Origin: Geodermatophilus dictyosporus
GTDB taxonomy: Bacteria > Actinomycetota > Actinomycetes > Mycobacteriales > Geodermatophilaceae
Length of the DNA: 64,000 bases
Direction: 5' to 3'
Assembly (NCBI RefSeq): GCF_900115505.1
Contig: NZ_FOWQ01000011.1
Coordinates: forward strand, 62,001 to 126,000
In this document: piece after piece, positions 33,931 through 40,801 of the stretch
How the letters are laid out: the number at the start of each line of letters is the position of its first letter
Numbering within the stretch: the first letter of the stretch is position 1
Made by a program: the position numbers and the translations under genes
The notes under the pieces: generated by a model
Seen by the model: only the letters and a program-made list of their open reading frames with translations
What the model was told of the DNA's origin: nothing
Database searches by the model: none

Positions 33931-35442
33931 TCAGCGGGAGGAGGCGCGGGTGACCACGTCGGTGGCCCAGCTCTCCAGCCCCGAGTGGTCGCGGATGACC
34001 TCCACCCGGTCGCAGTACTCGGCGTACGCGGGCAGGTCGCAGCCGCCCAGCGCCCAGGAGTAGCGCGGCTCGGGGGTCAGCCAGATCGTCTCGCGCACCC
34101 GGCGGGTCAGGTCGCCGAAGACGTCCAGCCGCGGGCTGTTGCCGTTGCCGCGGCCGTCGCCGAGCACCAGCAGCGTGGAGCGGCGGGTGAAGGCGCCGGA
34201 GTGGTCGGCGGCGAGCGTGGCGAACACCGTGCCGTAGTCGCTCGAGGCGTCGACGTCGATGACGTCCCCGCCGAACACCAGCCCGAGCGCGTGCTCGAGG
34301 GGGTGCTCGTCGAACAGGTCGGTGATCTCGACGACGTCGTCGACGAAGGCGAACGTGCGCACCTGCGCGAACATGTCCTGCAGCGCGTGGACCACGTGCA
34401 GGCTGAACCGCGCCGTCGTCCGCACCGACAGGCTCACGTCGGCCACCACGACCAGCCGCGGCTTGTCCTCGGCCAGCCGGGTGGTCACCGGCCGGAACGG
34501 GACGCCGTCGTAGCGCAGGTTGCGGCGCATCGTGCGGGAGACGTCGACCCGGCCGCGCGGCGACTGCCGCTTCTTGTGGGTCAGCCCGCCGTGCAGCGAG
34601 GTGGCCAGCCGGCGCAGCGACTCCTCGATCCGCGCGCGCTCCGACTCGGTGATCTTCTCCACCGGTGCCCGGGCCAGCTCGCGCTCCTCGATGGCGAGTT
34701 CGGTCATCTCGGCGAGCTTCTGCAGGTGGGCGGCGAGCAGCTCGGGCAGGTCCTCGATCACCCCGGCCAGCTGGCGGCGCAGCGCCTCGGCCACCTCCGG
34801 GTCCAGGTCGCCGACCGGGTCGGCCAGCCAGTCGCGCAGCGCCTGCTGCTGGGCCACCGTCAGCTCGACGTCCATCGGCGTGCCGCCCGCGCGCACCAGG
34901 TCGCCGGGCAGGCCCGGGTCGTGCAGCCGCGACACCTCCAGCTGCACCTGCTGGGCGTCGTCGGCCGGCCCGGCGGGGCTCTCCGACGACAGCACGATCT
35001 GCTGCGTCAGCGAGGCCAGGTCGATCTTGTTCGCCTCCTGGTGCAGGTTGTACTGCGCGGCGAGGTCGGCGGGGTCGAAGAAGTCGCGGATGTCGACCGG
35101 CTTGCCGTGGCTGTGTCCCTCCTGGACGTCGGTCGGCGGCTCCTGCGACCACGTCATCCGGGTCAGGTCGCCGGTGTCCTCGAGGTCGTCGTGGGCGTGC
35201 CCGTGCCCGTCGGCGTCCTCGACCACCGGCCGGAGGCTGAAGAACCGGGCGAAGGTGTCGGCGAAGACCTCGGCGTCGCGGCGGTCCTTGAGCAGCGCCG
35301 CCCCGAGCGCGGCCTCCAGGGCGGCCCGGTCGCTGACCCCCACGGCGGCCGCCGCGGCGAAGGCGTCCACGGCCTCGGCGGTGGACACCCGCATCCCGCG
35401 CAGCCGCAGCAGCCGGACGAACCGGTGCAGCGCCCCCTCCAT
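33931..35442 (-). CDS. VWA-domain (CoxE-like) protein of the mno locus
   Basis: 503 residues. An N-terminal helical region begins MEGALHRFVRLLRLRGMRVSTAEAVDAF. Two histidine-rich patches occur near 100 (DADGHGHAHDD) and 125 (EGHSHGKP). The C-terminal VWA domain begins near 325 with a variant metal site, DVSLS at 335-339 rather than DxSGS. Partner of the upstream MoxR ATPase: the stop of that gene and this ATG share one base (TGATG). The pair follows mno, suggesting a role in metal loading or activation of the methanol:NDMA oxidoreductase; inferred from context. Confidence 0.82.
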   Translation of the reverse strand: MEGALHRFVRLLRLRGMRVSTAEAVDAFAAAAAVGVSDRAALEAALGAALLKDRRDAEVFADTFARFFSLRPVVEDADGHGHAHDDLEDTGDLTRMTWSQEPPTDVQEGHSHGKPVDIRDFFDPADLAAQYNLHQEANKIDLASLTQQIVLSSESPAGPADDAQQVQLEVSRLHDPGLPGDLVRAGGTPMDVELTVAQQQALRDWLADPVGDLDPEVAEALRRQLAGVIEDLPELLAAHLQKLAEMTELAIEERELARAPVEKITESERARIEESLRRLATSLHGGLTHKKRQSPRGRVDVSRTMRRNLRYDGVPFRPVTTRLAEDKPRLVVVADVSLSVRTTARFSLHVVHALQDMFAQVRTFAFVDDVVEITDLFDEHPLEHALGLVFGGDVIDVDASSDYGTVFATLAADHSGAFTRRSTLLVLGDGRGNGNSPRLDVFGDLTRRVRETIWLTPEPRYSWALGGCDLPAYAEYCDRVEVIRDHSGLESWATDVVTRASSR

Positions 35443-36698
35443 CAGACCGGCCGGCGCCGCGCGCCGCCGCGGTTGCCGGGGGCGAAGGAGCGCGTCCCCT
35501 GGCCGGTGCCCACCTTCCTCGGAGCGGCCGGCGCGTCCGCGGGACCGCCGCGGGCGCCGAAGGAGTCGTCGTGCCGGCCGGGGGTGTCCTTGGCCGCCCG
35601 CACCCTCCGGCCGTCGTCCGCGGGGTGGTCGCCGTGGTCGCCGTGGTCGCCGTGGTCGTGGCTGTGGTCGTGGCTGTGCCCGCCGTGGGTGTGCGACCCG
35701 TGCGAGTGGGCGTGCCCGTGCCCCTGGTCCTGGGACGAGGGCACCGTCGCGTTGGGGTCGACCAGCCGCGGCAGCGCCTGCCGCGAGCGCTCCACGTCGC
35801 GCTCGTACTTGGCGACGACGGAGACGGTGTCGGCGAGGACCGCGGCGTCGAGCTCGCTGACGCCGAGCACGGCCAGCGTGCGCGCCCAGTCGATGGTCTC
35901 GGAGATGCTCGGCGCCTTGCGCAGGTCCAGGCCGCGCAGGCCGCGCACGACGTCGACCAGCCGCTGCGCCGCGGCGTCGCCCAGCCCCGTCCTCTTCGAC
36001 CGCAGGATCTCCAGCTCGCGGTCGGCGTCGGGGTACTCGAGGAACAGGTGCAGGCAGCGCCGCTTGAGCGCGGCCGACAGGTCGCGGGTGTTGTTCGACG
36101 TCAGGACGACGTAGGGGGCCTGCTTCGCGACGAACGTGCCGAGCTCGGGGACGGAGACCTGGTACTCGGCGAGCATCTCCAGCAGCACCGCCTCCAGGGC
36201 CTCGTCGGCGCGGTCGACCTCGTCGACCAGCAGCACCACCGGATCCTCCGACCGGATCGCCTCCAGCAGCGGCCGGGGCGCGAGGAAGCGCTCGTTGAAG
36301 AACGCGCTGTCGGCGCCGGCCACCCGGTCCACCGCCGCCTCGAGGGTGTCGGTGTCGGCCAGCAGCTGGGCGGTCTTCTCCCGCAGGATCTGCGTGTACA
36401 GCAGCTGCTTGCCGTAGTCCCACTCGTAGAGGGCCTTGGTCTCGTCCTGGCCCTCGTAGCACTGCAGGCGCAGCAGCCTGCGGCCGGTGGCGGCGGCCAG
36501 CGTCTTGGCCAGCTCGGTCTTGCCGACCCCGGCCGGGCCCTCGAGCAGCAGCGGCTTGGCCAGGCGGCTCATCACGAACGTCGTCGTCGCCAGCCGCCGG
36601 TCGGTGATGTACCCCTGCTCGGCGAACGCGCGGGCGACGTCGTCGGGGCTGTCGAAGTCGGCCGGCGCGGAGTCGGCGGGGACGGGCTGGACGGTCAA
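35442..36698 (-). CDS. MoxR-family AAA+ ATPase with histidine-rich C-terminal tail
   Basis: 418 residues. Walker A GPAGVGKT at 54-61, Walker B VVLLVDE at 154-160, sensor-1 LTSNNTRD, then LKRRCLHLFL. The AAA+ core ends near 310; residues 327-358 hold 14 histidines in an alternating H-x-H pattern, followed by a basic tail. The tail resembles metal-binding regions of nickel/zinc/cobalt chaperones. It is between mno and the VWA gene, so it may deliver metal to the iron-type dehydrogenase Mno. The TTG at 36698 has GAGGAG five bases upstream; an alternative GTG/ATG further out would add about 19 residues. Confidence 0.85.
   Translation of the reverse strand: MTVQPVPADSAPADFDSPDDVARAFAEQGYITDRRLATTTFVMSRLAKPLLLEGPAGVGKTELAKTLAAATGRRLLRLQCYEGQDETKALYEWDYGKQLLYTQILREKTAQLLADTDTLEAAVDRVAGADSAFFNERFLAPRPLLEAIRSEDPVVLLVDEVDRADEALEAVLLEMLAEYQVSVPELGTFVAKQAPYVVLTSNNTRDLSAALKRRCLHLFLEYPDADRELEILRSKRTGLGDAAAQRLVDVVRGLRGLDLRKAPSISETIDWARTLAVLGVSELDAAVLADTVSVVAKYERDVERSRQALPRLVDPNATVPSSQDQGHGHAHSHGSHTHGGHSHDHSHDHGDHGDHGDHPADDGRRVRAAKDTPGRHDDSFGARGGPADAPAAPRKVGTGQGTRSFAPGNRGGARRRPV
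35625..35651 (-). repeat. 9-bp tandem repeat coding for the His-rich tail
   Basis: GTGGTCGCC repeats exactly three times (35625-35651) and continues as the variant GTGGTCGTG. On the minus strand the units encode GDH, part of the 14-histidine tail of the MoxR ATPase. Confidence 0.75.
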
Positions 36699-36721
36699 CG
36701 AGGCTCCTCGTGCGAGGGAGA

Positions 36722-36753
36722 GGGGCGGGGTGACGGACCCGTCACCCCGCCCC
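36722..36753 (-). terminator. Hairpin between mno and the MoxR gene
   Basis: A perfect 15-bp pairing (36722-36736 with 36739-36753; realistic loop four to six bases). It starts 13 bases after the mno stop and before the MoxR TTG. As there is little room for a separate promoter, it may reduce rather than stop transcription, giving more Mno than chaperone. Confidence 0.65.
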
Positions 36754-36765
36754 ACGGGAGGTCGG

Positions 36766-38058
36766 TCAGGACAGCAGGTCGTCGAGGTCGCCGTTCATGC
36801 AGTGCTCGACCACCGGCCGGACCGTCTCGAACGTGCACTCCTTGGCGTTGCCCGGGGTGCAGGCGTCGCCGAGCACGTGGTGGGTGATCCGGTCGATGTC
36901 GGTGTCGTCGCCCTTGATGACGCCGGCCTGCTCGTAGAACTTCGTCGGGCCCTGGCCCAGCCGGTTCTTCGAGTAGCTGTCCTGGGTGACGTCGGTGAAC
37001 TTCTCCGGGATGCCCACGTCGCGCAGCAGCCGGACGGCCGCGGCGAGTGCGGCGTCGGCGGCCTGCGGGGCGGTCATGCCGTGGGTGTCCACGCCCATGG
37101 CCTCGGCGATGTCGGCGAAGCGCTGGTACTGCGTGGGCATGTTGAACGCCCAGACCCGGGGCAGCGCGACGGCGTTGTTCAGCCCGTGGTGGGTGTCGTA
37201 GAAGGCGCTCACCGCGTGGCTGATGGAGTGGATGATCCCCAGGCCGCCGGAGTTGAAGGCCTGCGCGGCGATGTACTGGGCGTACATCATCCCCTGCCGG
37301 CCGCCGAGGTCCTGGCCGTTCCACACCGCCTGGCGCAGGTGCTGGTTGGTCAGCTTGACCGCGTACAGGGCGTTGCCCAGCGACGGCGGGAAGTCCAGCC
37401 GGGAGACGTAGGGCTCGCTGGCGTGGGCGAGGACGTCGAAGCCGCACTGCGCGGTGTAGTCGATCGGGCAGTCGAAGTAGAGGACCGGGTCGTCGATCGC
37501 CAGCGTCGCCAGGCAGTGGTCGTCGAAGGCCACGTACTTGTGCGGGTTGTCCGGGTCGGTCGTGGTGTCGGTGATGACGTAGGCCCAGGAGGTCTCCGAC
37601 CCGGTGCCGGCCGTCGTCGAGACGGCGATGTGCGGCGGGTTCTTCGGGTTCTCCGACTGGTTGAAGCCCTCGAACTCGTTGACGCTGCGGCCGTCGTGCG
37701 CGACCGAGATGCGGGCGCCCTTGCAGGCGTCGTGGCTGGAGCCGCCGCCGATGGAGACGAAGCTGTCGCACTGGTTCTCCTGGTACAGCGCGACGGCGTC
37801 CATGACGTTGTAGTCCTTGGGGTTGGACTCCACCTTGTCGTAGACGACGACCTCGAGGCCGTGGTACCGCATCGACTCGGCGATCTTCTCGACGATGTTC
37901 GACCCGCGCAGGCCCGACGTCATGATCAGCGTCTTCTTGAAGCCGAGCTTGAGCGCCTCGGGGCCGATGATCTCGTGCGCGCCGGGGCCCATGAGCGCCC
38001 GGGGGAACGGGTGGAACTCCTTGATGGGGAAGGGCTTGAGGAGTTCTTCGACCTGCAT
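36766..38058 (-). CDS. mno: Methanol/primary-alcohol:NDMA oxidoreductase (iron-containing ADH family)
   Basis: 430 residues. It matches the Mno/ThcE branch of group III alcohol dehydrogenases: start KPFPIKEFHPFPRALMGPG, nucleotide motif SIGGGSSHDACKG, STTAGTGSETS, metal motifs GFDVLAHASEPYVS and GIIHSISHAVSAFYDTHHG, and the long C-terminal part with GDACTPGNAKECTF. In Amycolatopsis and mycobacteria these decameric enzymes hold NAD(P) tightly and pass electrons to mycofactocin (or to the dye NDMA in vitro). Expected to oxidise methanol, ethanol or other short alcohols in the cytosol. ATG start with AAGGA eight bases upstream. Followed by MoxR and VWA genes. Confidence 0.88.
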   Translation of the reverse strand: MQVEELLKPFPIKEFHPFPRALMGPGAHEIIGPEALKLGFKKTLIMTSGLRGSNIVEKIAESMRYHGLEVVVYDKVESNPKDYNVMDAVALYQENQCDSFVSIGGGSSHDACKGARISVAHDGRSVNEFEGFNQSENPKNPPHIAVSTTAGTGSETSWAYVITDTTTDPDNPHKYVAFDDHCLATLAIDDPVLYFDCPIDYTAQCGFDVLAHASEPYVSRLDFPPSLGNALYAVKLTNQHLRQAVWNGQDLGGRQGMMYAQYIAAQAFNSGGLGIIHSISHAVSAFYDTHHGLNNAVALPRVWAFNMPTQYQRFADIAEAMGVDTHGMTAPQAADAALAAAVRLLRDVGIPEKFTDVTQDSYSKNRLGQGPTKFYEQAGVIKGDDTDIDRITHHVLGDACTPGNAKECTFETVRPVVEHCMNGDLDDLLS

Positions 38059-38165
38059 GGGAGGGGTCCTTCCGTTCGCCTGCGGAGCCGTCGGGCGGGA
38101 CCGTACGAGCGGCGCTCCCCCCCGCGGCAGGGGTCGCGGGGCGGAACCGGCCGACCGGAGGAGCA

Positions 38166-38200
38166 GGTCGGGCCGTCCGGTCAGGTGCACCTGCCCGACC
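38166..38200. promoter_or_regulatory. Nested inverted repeats upstream of mno
   Basis: GGTCGGGC (38166-38173) and GCCCGACC (38193-38200) flank the perfect 12-bp palindrome CAGGTGCACCTG (38182-38193). The elements lie about 110-140 bases before the mno start in the gap shared with a divergent PLP-enzyme gene. Candidate site for MnoR or another activator. Confidence 0.35.
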
Positions 38201-38237
38201 GGCCAGGGCCGTCGGCCCCTGCCGCCGGGACGGCGGG

Positions 38238-38243
38238 CATGCT
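38238..38243 (+). promoter_or_regulatory. Possible leaderless -10 element for the PLP-enzyme gene
   Basis: CATGCT ends six bases before the GTG at 38250; no ribosome-binding site precedes that start. Confidence 0.3.
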
Positions 38244-38249
38244 GCGGGG

Positions 38250-39461
38250 GTGACCACTGCCACGACCTACGACGTCGCCGCCGTCCGGGCGGACTTCCCC
38301 GCGCTGCGGGCCGGTGCCGCGCACTTCGACGGGCCGGGCGGCTCGCAGGTCCCGCGCCAGGTCGCGCACGCCGTGGCGGCCACCCTCGGCTCGCCGATCG
38401 CCAACCGCGGCTCGGTCACCGAGGCCGAGCGCAACGCCGACGCCGTCGTCGTGGCCGCCCGGGCCGCGGTCGCCGACCTGGCCGGCGGCGACCCCGGCGG
38501 CGTCGTCTTCGGCCGGTCCATGACCCAGCTGACCTACGACCTGTCCCGCGTGCTGGCCGCGGGGTGGGGCCCGGGCGACGAGGTCGTGGTCACCCGCCTC
38601 GACCACGACGCCAACGTCCGGCCGTGGGTGCAGGCGGCCGCCGCCCGGGGCGCCACCGTCCGCTGGGCCGACCTCGACCCGGCCACCGGCGAGCTGGCGC
38701 CCGAGGCGGTCGCCGCGGTGCTCAGCGACCGCACCCGGCTCGTCGCCGTCACCGGCGCCTCCAACCTGATCGGCACCCGCCCCGACGTCCCGGCGATCAC
38801 CACCCTGGCCCACGAGGTGGGTGCGCTCGCCTACGTCGACGGCGTGCACCTGACCGCGCACGCGGCCGTCGACGTCGCCGCGCTCGGCGCCGACCTCTAC
38901 GCCTGCTCGCCCTACAAGTTCCTCGGCCCGCACCTGGGCTGCGTCGTCGCCGCGCCGGAGCTGCTGGAGACGCTGCACCCGGACAAGCTGCTGCCCTCCA
39001 CCGACGCCGTCCCCGAGCGCTTCGAGCTGGGCACGCTGCCCTACGAGCTGCTCGCCGGCACCACCGCGGCGGTCGACTACCTGGCCGCGCTCGGCGGGGC
39101 CGACGGCGACCGGCGCACCCGGCTGGTCGCGGGCATGGCCGCCGTCGAGGCGCACGAGGACCGGCTGCGGCAGCGCGTCGAGGACGCCGTCGACGGGCTG
39201 CCCGGCGTCACGCTGTGGTCGCGCGCCCGGCACCGGACGCCGACGCTGCTGCTCACCTTCGCCGACCGGCCGGCCGCCGAGGTGTCCCGCGCGCTGGCCG
39301 CCCGCGGCGTCAACGCCCCGGCCGGCACCTTCTACGCGATCGAGGCCTCCCGGCGGCTGGGCCTCGGCGACACCGGCGGGCTGCGCGTGGGGATGGCGCC
39401 CTACACCGACGACGCCGACGTCGACCGCCTGCTGGAGGGCCTGCGGGAGGCCTCGGCCTGA
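38250..39461 (+). CDS. Cysteine desulfurase-like class V aminotransferase-fold protein
   Basis: 403 residues, PLP fold type I. Landmarks: AHFDGPGGSQVPRQV near the start, the SMTQLTYDLSRVL segment, AYVDGVHLTAH with the PLP-binding Asp, and YACSPYKFLGPHLG with the Schiff-base lysine. The active-site cysteine loop of true cysteine desulfurases is not evident. It belongs to the 'cysteine desulfurase-like' subgroup, whose substrate is uncertain. Divergent from mno; convergent with mftR. Confidence 0.82.
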   Translation: MTTATTYDVAAVRADFPALRAGAAHFDGPGGSQVPRQVAHAVAATLGSPIANRGSVTEAERNADAVVVAARAAVADLAGGDPGGVVFGRSMTQLTYDLSRVLAAGWGPGDEVVVTRLDHDANVRPWVQAAAARGATVRWADLDPATGELAPEAVAAVLSDRTRLVAVTGASNLIGTRPDVPAITTLAHEVGALAYVDGVHLTAHAAVDVAALGADLYACSPYKFLGPHLGCVVAAPELLETLHPDKLLPSTDAVPERFELGTLPYELLAGTTAAVDYLAALGGADGDRRTRLVAGMAAVEAHEDRLRQRVEDAVDGLPGVTLWSRARHRTPTLLLTFADRPAAEVSRALAARGVNAPAGTFYAIEASRRLGLGDTGGLRVGMAPYTDDADVDRLLEGLREASA

Positions 39462-39513
39462 CCGCGGCGTCGCCGCACCCGGGGGTCCTGTCCACCGGGT
39501 GTGCACGCCGCGG
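39462..39513. terminator. Bidirectional compound hairpin
   Basis: Outer arms CCGCGGCGT/ACGCCGCGG (39462-39470 with 39505-39513) and inner arms CACCCGG/CCGGGTG (39476-39482 with 39495-39501) lie between convergent genes. Confidence 0.55.
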
Positions 39514-39558
39514 ACCCGGGGTCTCCCGGACGACGCTGCGTGCACGCGCCGCGGTGCC

Positions 39559-40200
39559 TCAGCGCAGGTCGGGGAAGCCCGCCGCCAGCTGGCCGAACGC
39601 CGTCCGCAGGGCGTCGGCCAGGGACGGCGCGGCACCGGAGATCCAGGCCTCGAACGCCGTCGTCGCCGCGGCCCGCGTCGCCGTGGCGACCAGCCGGGGG
39701 ACCAGCGCCGTCGGGCCCTCCCCGCAGCGGCGGGCCACGTACCCGGCCACCACCCGGTCGACGTCGGCGTAGCGCACCTGCGAGTGCGCCAGCAGCGCCG
39801 GCTCCGTGAGGATGAGCCGCATCCGCTGGCGCAGCAGCGGCAGGTCGGCCTCGGCGTAGTCGTTGACCTCGACGTAGGCGGCGAAGACGGCGGGCAGCAC
39901 CGGGACGTCGTCGCCGGCCGCCTCGAGCAGGCCCGCCAGCCGGTCGACGTGCGCGGTGAAGTCACCCCAGACGGCGTCGGCCTTGCTGCCGACGTGCCGG
40001 AAGAAGGTGCGCCGGCTGGTGTGCGCGGCCGCGGCGATCTCCTCGATCGTCACCTGCTCGAAGCCCGCGGCGGTGAACAGCTCCAGCGCCGCCTGCTCGA
40101 TGCGCGCCCGGGTCGCCGCCCGCACGCCGCCGACCGCGCGCGGGGCGGCCGGGCCGGTCCGGGGGACGACGGCCACGGCTCGGCCCAGCGGCATGCTCAC
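39559..40200 (-). CDS. mftR: Mycofactocin-locus TetR-family regulator MftR
   Basis: 213 residues. N-terminal TetR helix-turn-helix (about 30-75: ARIEQAALELFTAAGFEQVTIEEIAAAAHTSRRTFFRHVGSK) and a helical ligand/dimer domain. Adjacent and divergent to mftA, the standard MftR position; in mycobacteria MftR represses the mft operon and responds to long-chain acyl-CoAs. The GTG at 40200 has AGGA seven bases upstream; an ATG at 40194 and a GTG at 40218 are in frame. A CACCGGC-N6-GCCGGTG repeat on the mftA promoter is its likely operator. Confidence 0.87.
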   Translation of the reverse strand: MSMPLGRAVAVVPRTGPAAPRAVGGVRAATRARIEQAALELFTAAGFEQVTIEEIAAAAHTSRRTFFRHVGSKADAVWGDFTAHVDRLAGLLEAAGDDVPVLPAVFAAYVEVNDYAEADLPLLRQRMRLILTEPALLAHSQVRYADVDRVVAGYVARRCGEGPTALVPRLVATATRAAATTAFEAWISGAAPSLADALRTAFGQLAAGFPDLR

Positions 40201-40270
40201 GTCCCCATCCTGGCCCACCCGGTCGGACGGGGGCGCCCCGACCGACCGGACGGGGGACCGTGACCGCGGA

Positions 40271-40290
40271 CACCGGCGCCCTTGCCGGTG
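40271..40290. promoter_or_regulatory. Candidate MftR operator
   Basis: CACCGGC (40271-40277) and GCCGGTG (40284-40290) form an inverted repeat with a six-base spacer. The right arm overlaps the -35 hexamer of the mftA promoter, as expected for a repressor site in the mftR-mftA gap. Confidence 0.5.
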
Positions 40291-40310
40291 GCACCCGGTG
40301 TCTCTAACGT
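40282..40310 (+). promoter_or_regulatory. mftA promoter
   Basis: TTGCCG (40282-40287) and TAACGT (40305-40310) are separated by 17 bases. The transcript would start near 40317, giving a 30-base leader that includes the mftA ribosome-binding site. Confidence 0.55.
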
Positions 40311-40347
40311 CCTCGCCATCCCCGTCCCCCGGAACCCGGAGGTCCGC

Positions 40348-40470
40348 ATGCCCGAGACGACCCAGACCGAGACGCAGGCCGAGATCCAGACCGCCGTGGC
40401 CGAGGAGGCGCTGGTCGAGGAGTCCCTCGTCGAGGAGGTCTCCATCGACGGCATGTGCGGCGTCTACTGA
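40348..40470 (+). CDS. mftA: Mycofactocin precursor peptide MftA
   Basis: 40 residues with an acidic, Gln/Glu-rich leader and the invariant C terminus VEEVSIDGMCGVY. The last two residues, Val39-Tyr40, form mycofactocin after MftC-catalysed decarboxylation and crosslinking, MftE release, MftD oxidation and MftF glycosylation. ATG start with GGAGG five bases upstream. First gene of mftABC. Confidence 0.97.
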   Translation: MPETTQTETQAEIQTAVAEEALVEESLVEEVSIDGMCGVY

Positions 40471-40492
40471 GCCGACGGCCCAGGTCCCTCCG

Positions 40493-40801
40493 ATGACCTC
40501 GACCGCTCCGGCCGCGGACGTCTCCGACCCGGCTGCGTTCGACCCGGCCCTCCCGTGGCGGCGTGCCCGGTCGGTGGCCCTGCGGCCGGAGCCGTTCGGG
40601 GCGCTCGTCTACCACTTCGGCAACCGGAAGCTGTCCTTCCTCAAGTCGAAGACGCTGGTCACCGTCGTGGAGACGCTGGCTGACCACCCCAGCGCCGACG
40701 CGACGCTGGCGGCGTGCGGTGTCCCCGAGGCCCAGCGGCCCGCCTACGTGAGGGCGCTCGCCGACCTCGCCCGTTCCCAGATGATCGAGGTGCGCGCGTG
40801 A
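40493..40801 (+). CDS. mftB: Mycofactocin precursor-binding chaperone MftB
   Basis: 102 residues. The segment SVALRPEPFGALVYHFGNRKLSFLKSKTLVTVVE is the typical MftB/PqqD-like recognition core, a winged-helix peptide-binding fold that presents MftA to MftC. A ~20-residue alanine/aspartate-rich start precedes it. It lies between mftA and mftC, overlapping the latter by four bases (GTGA). Confidence 0.93.
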   Translation: MTSTAPAADVSDPAAFDPALPWRRARSVALRPEPFGALVYHFGNRKLSFLKSKTLVTVVETLADHPSADATLAACGVPEAQRPAYVRALADLARSQMIEVRA

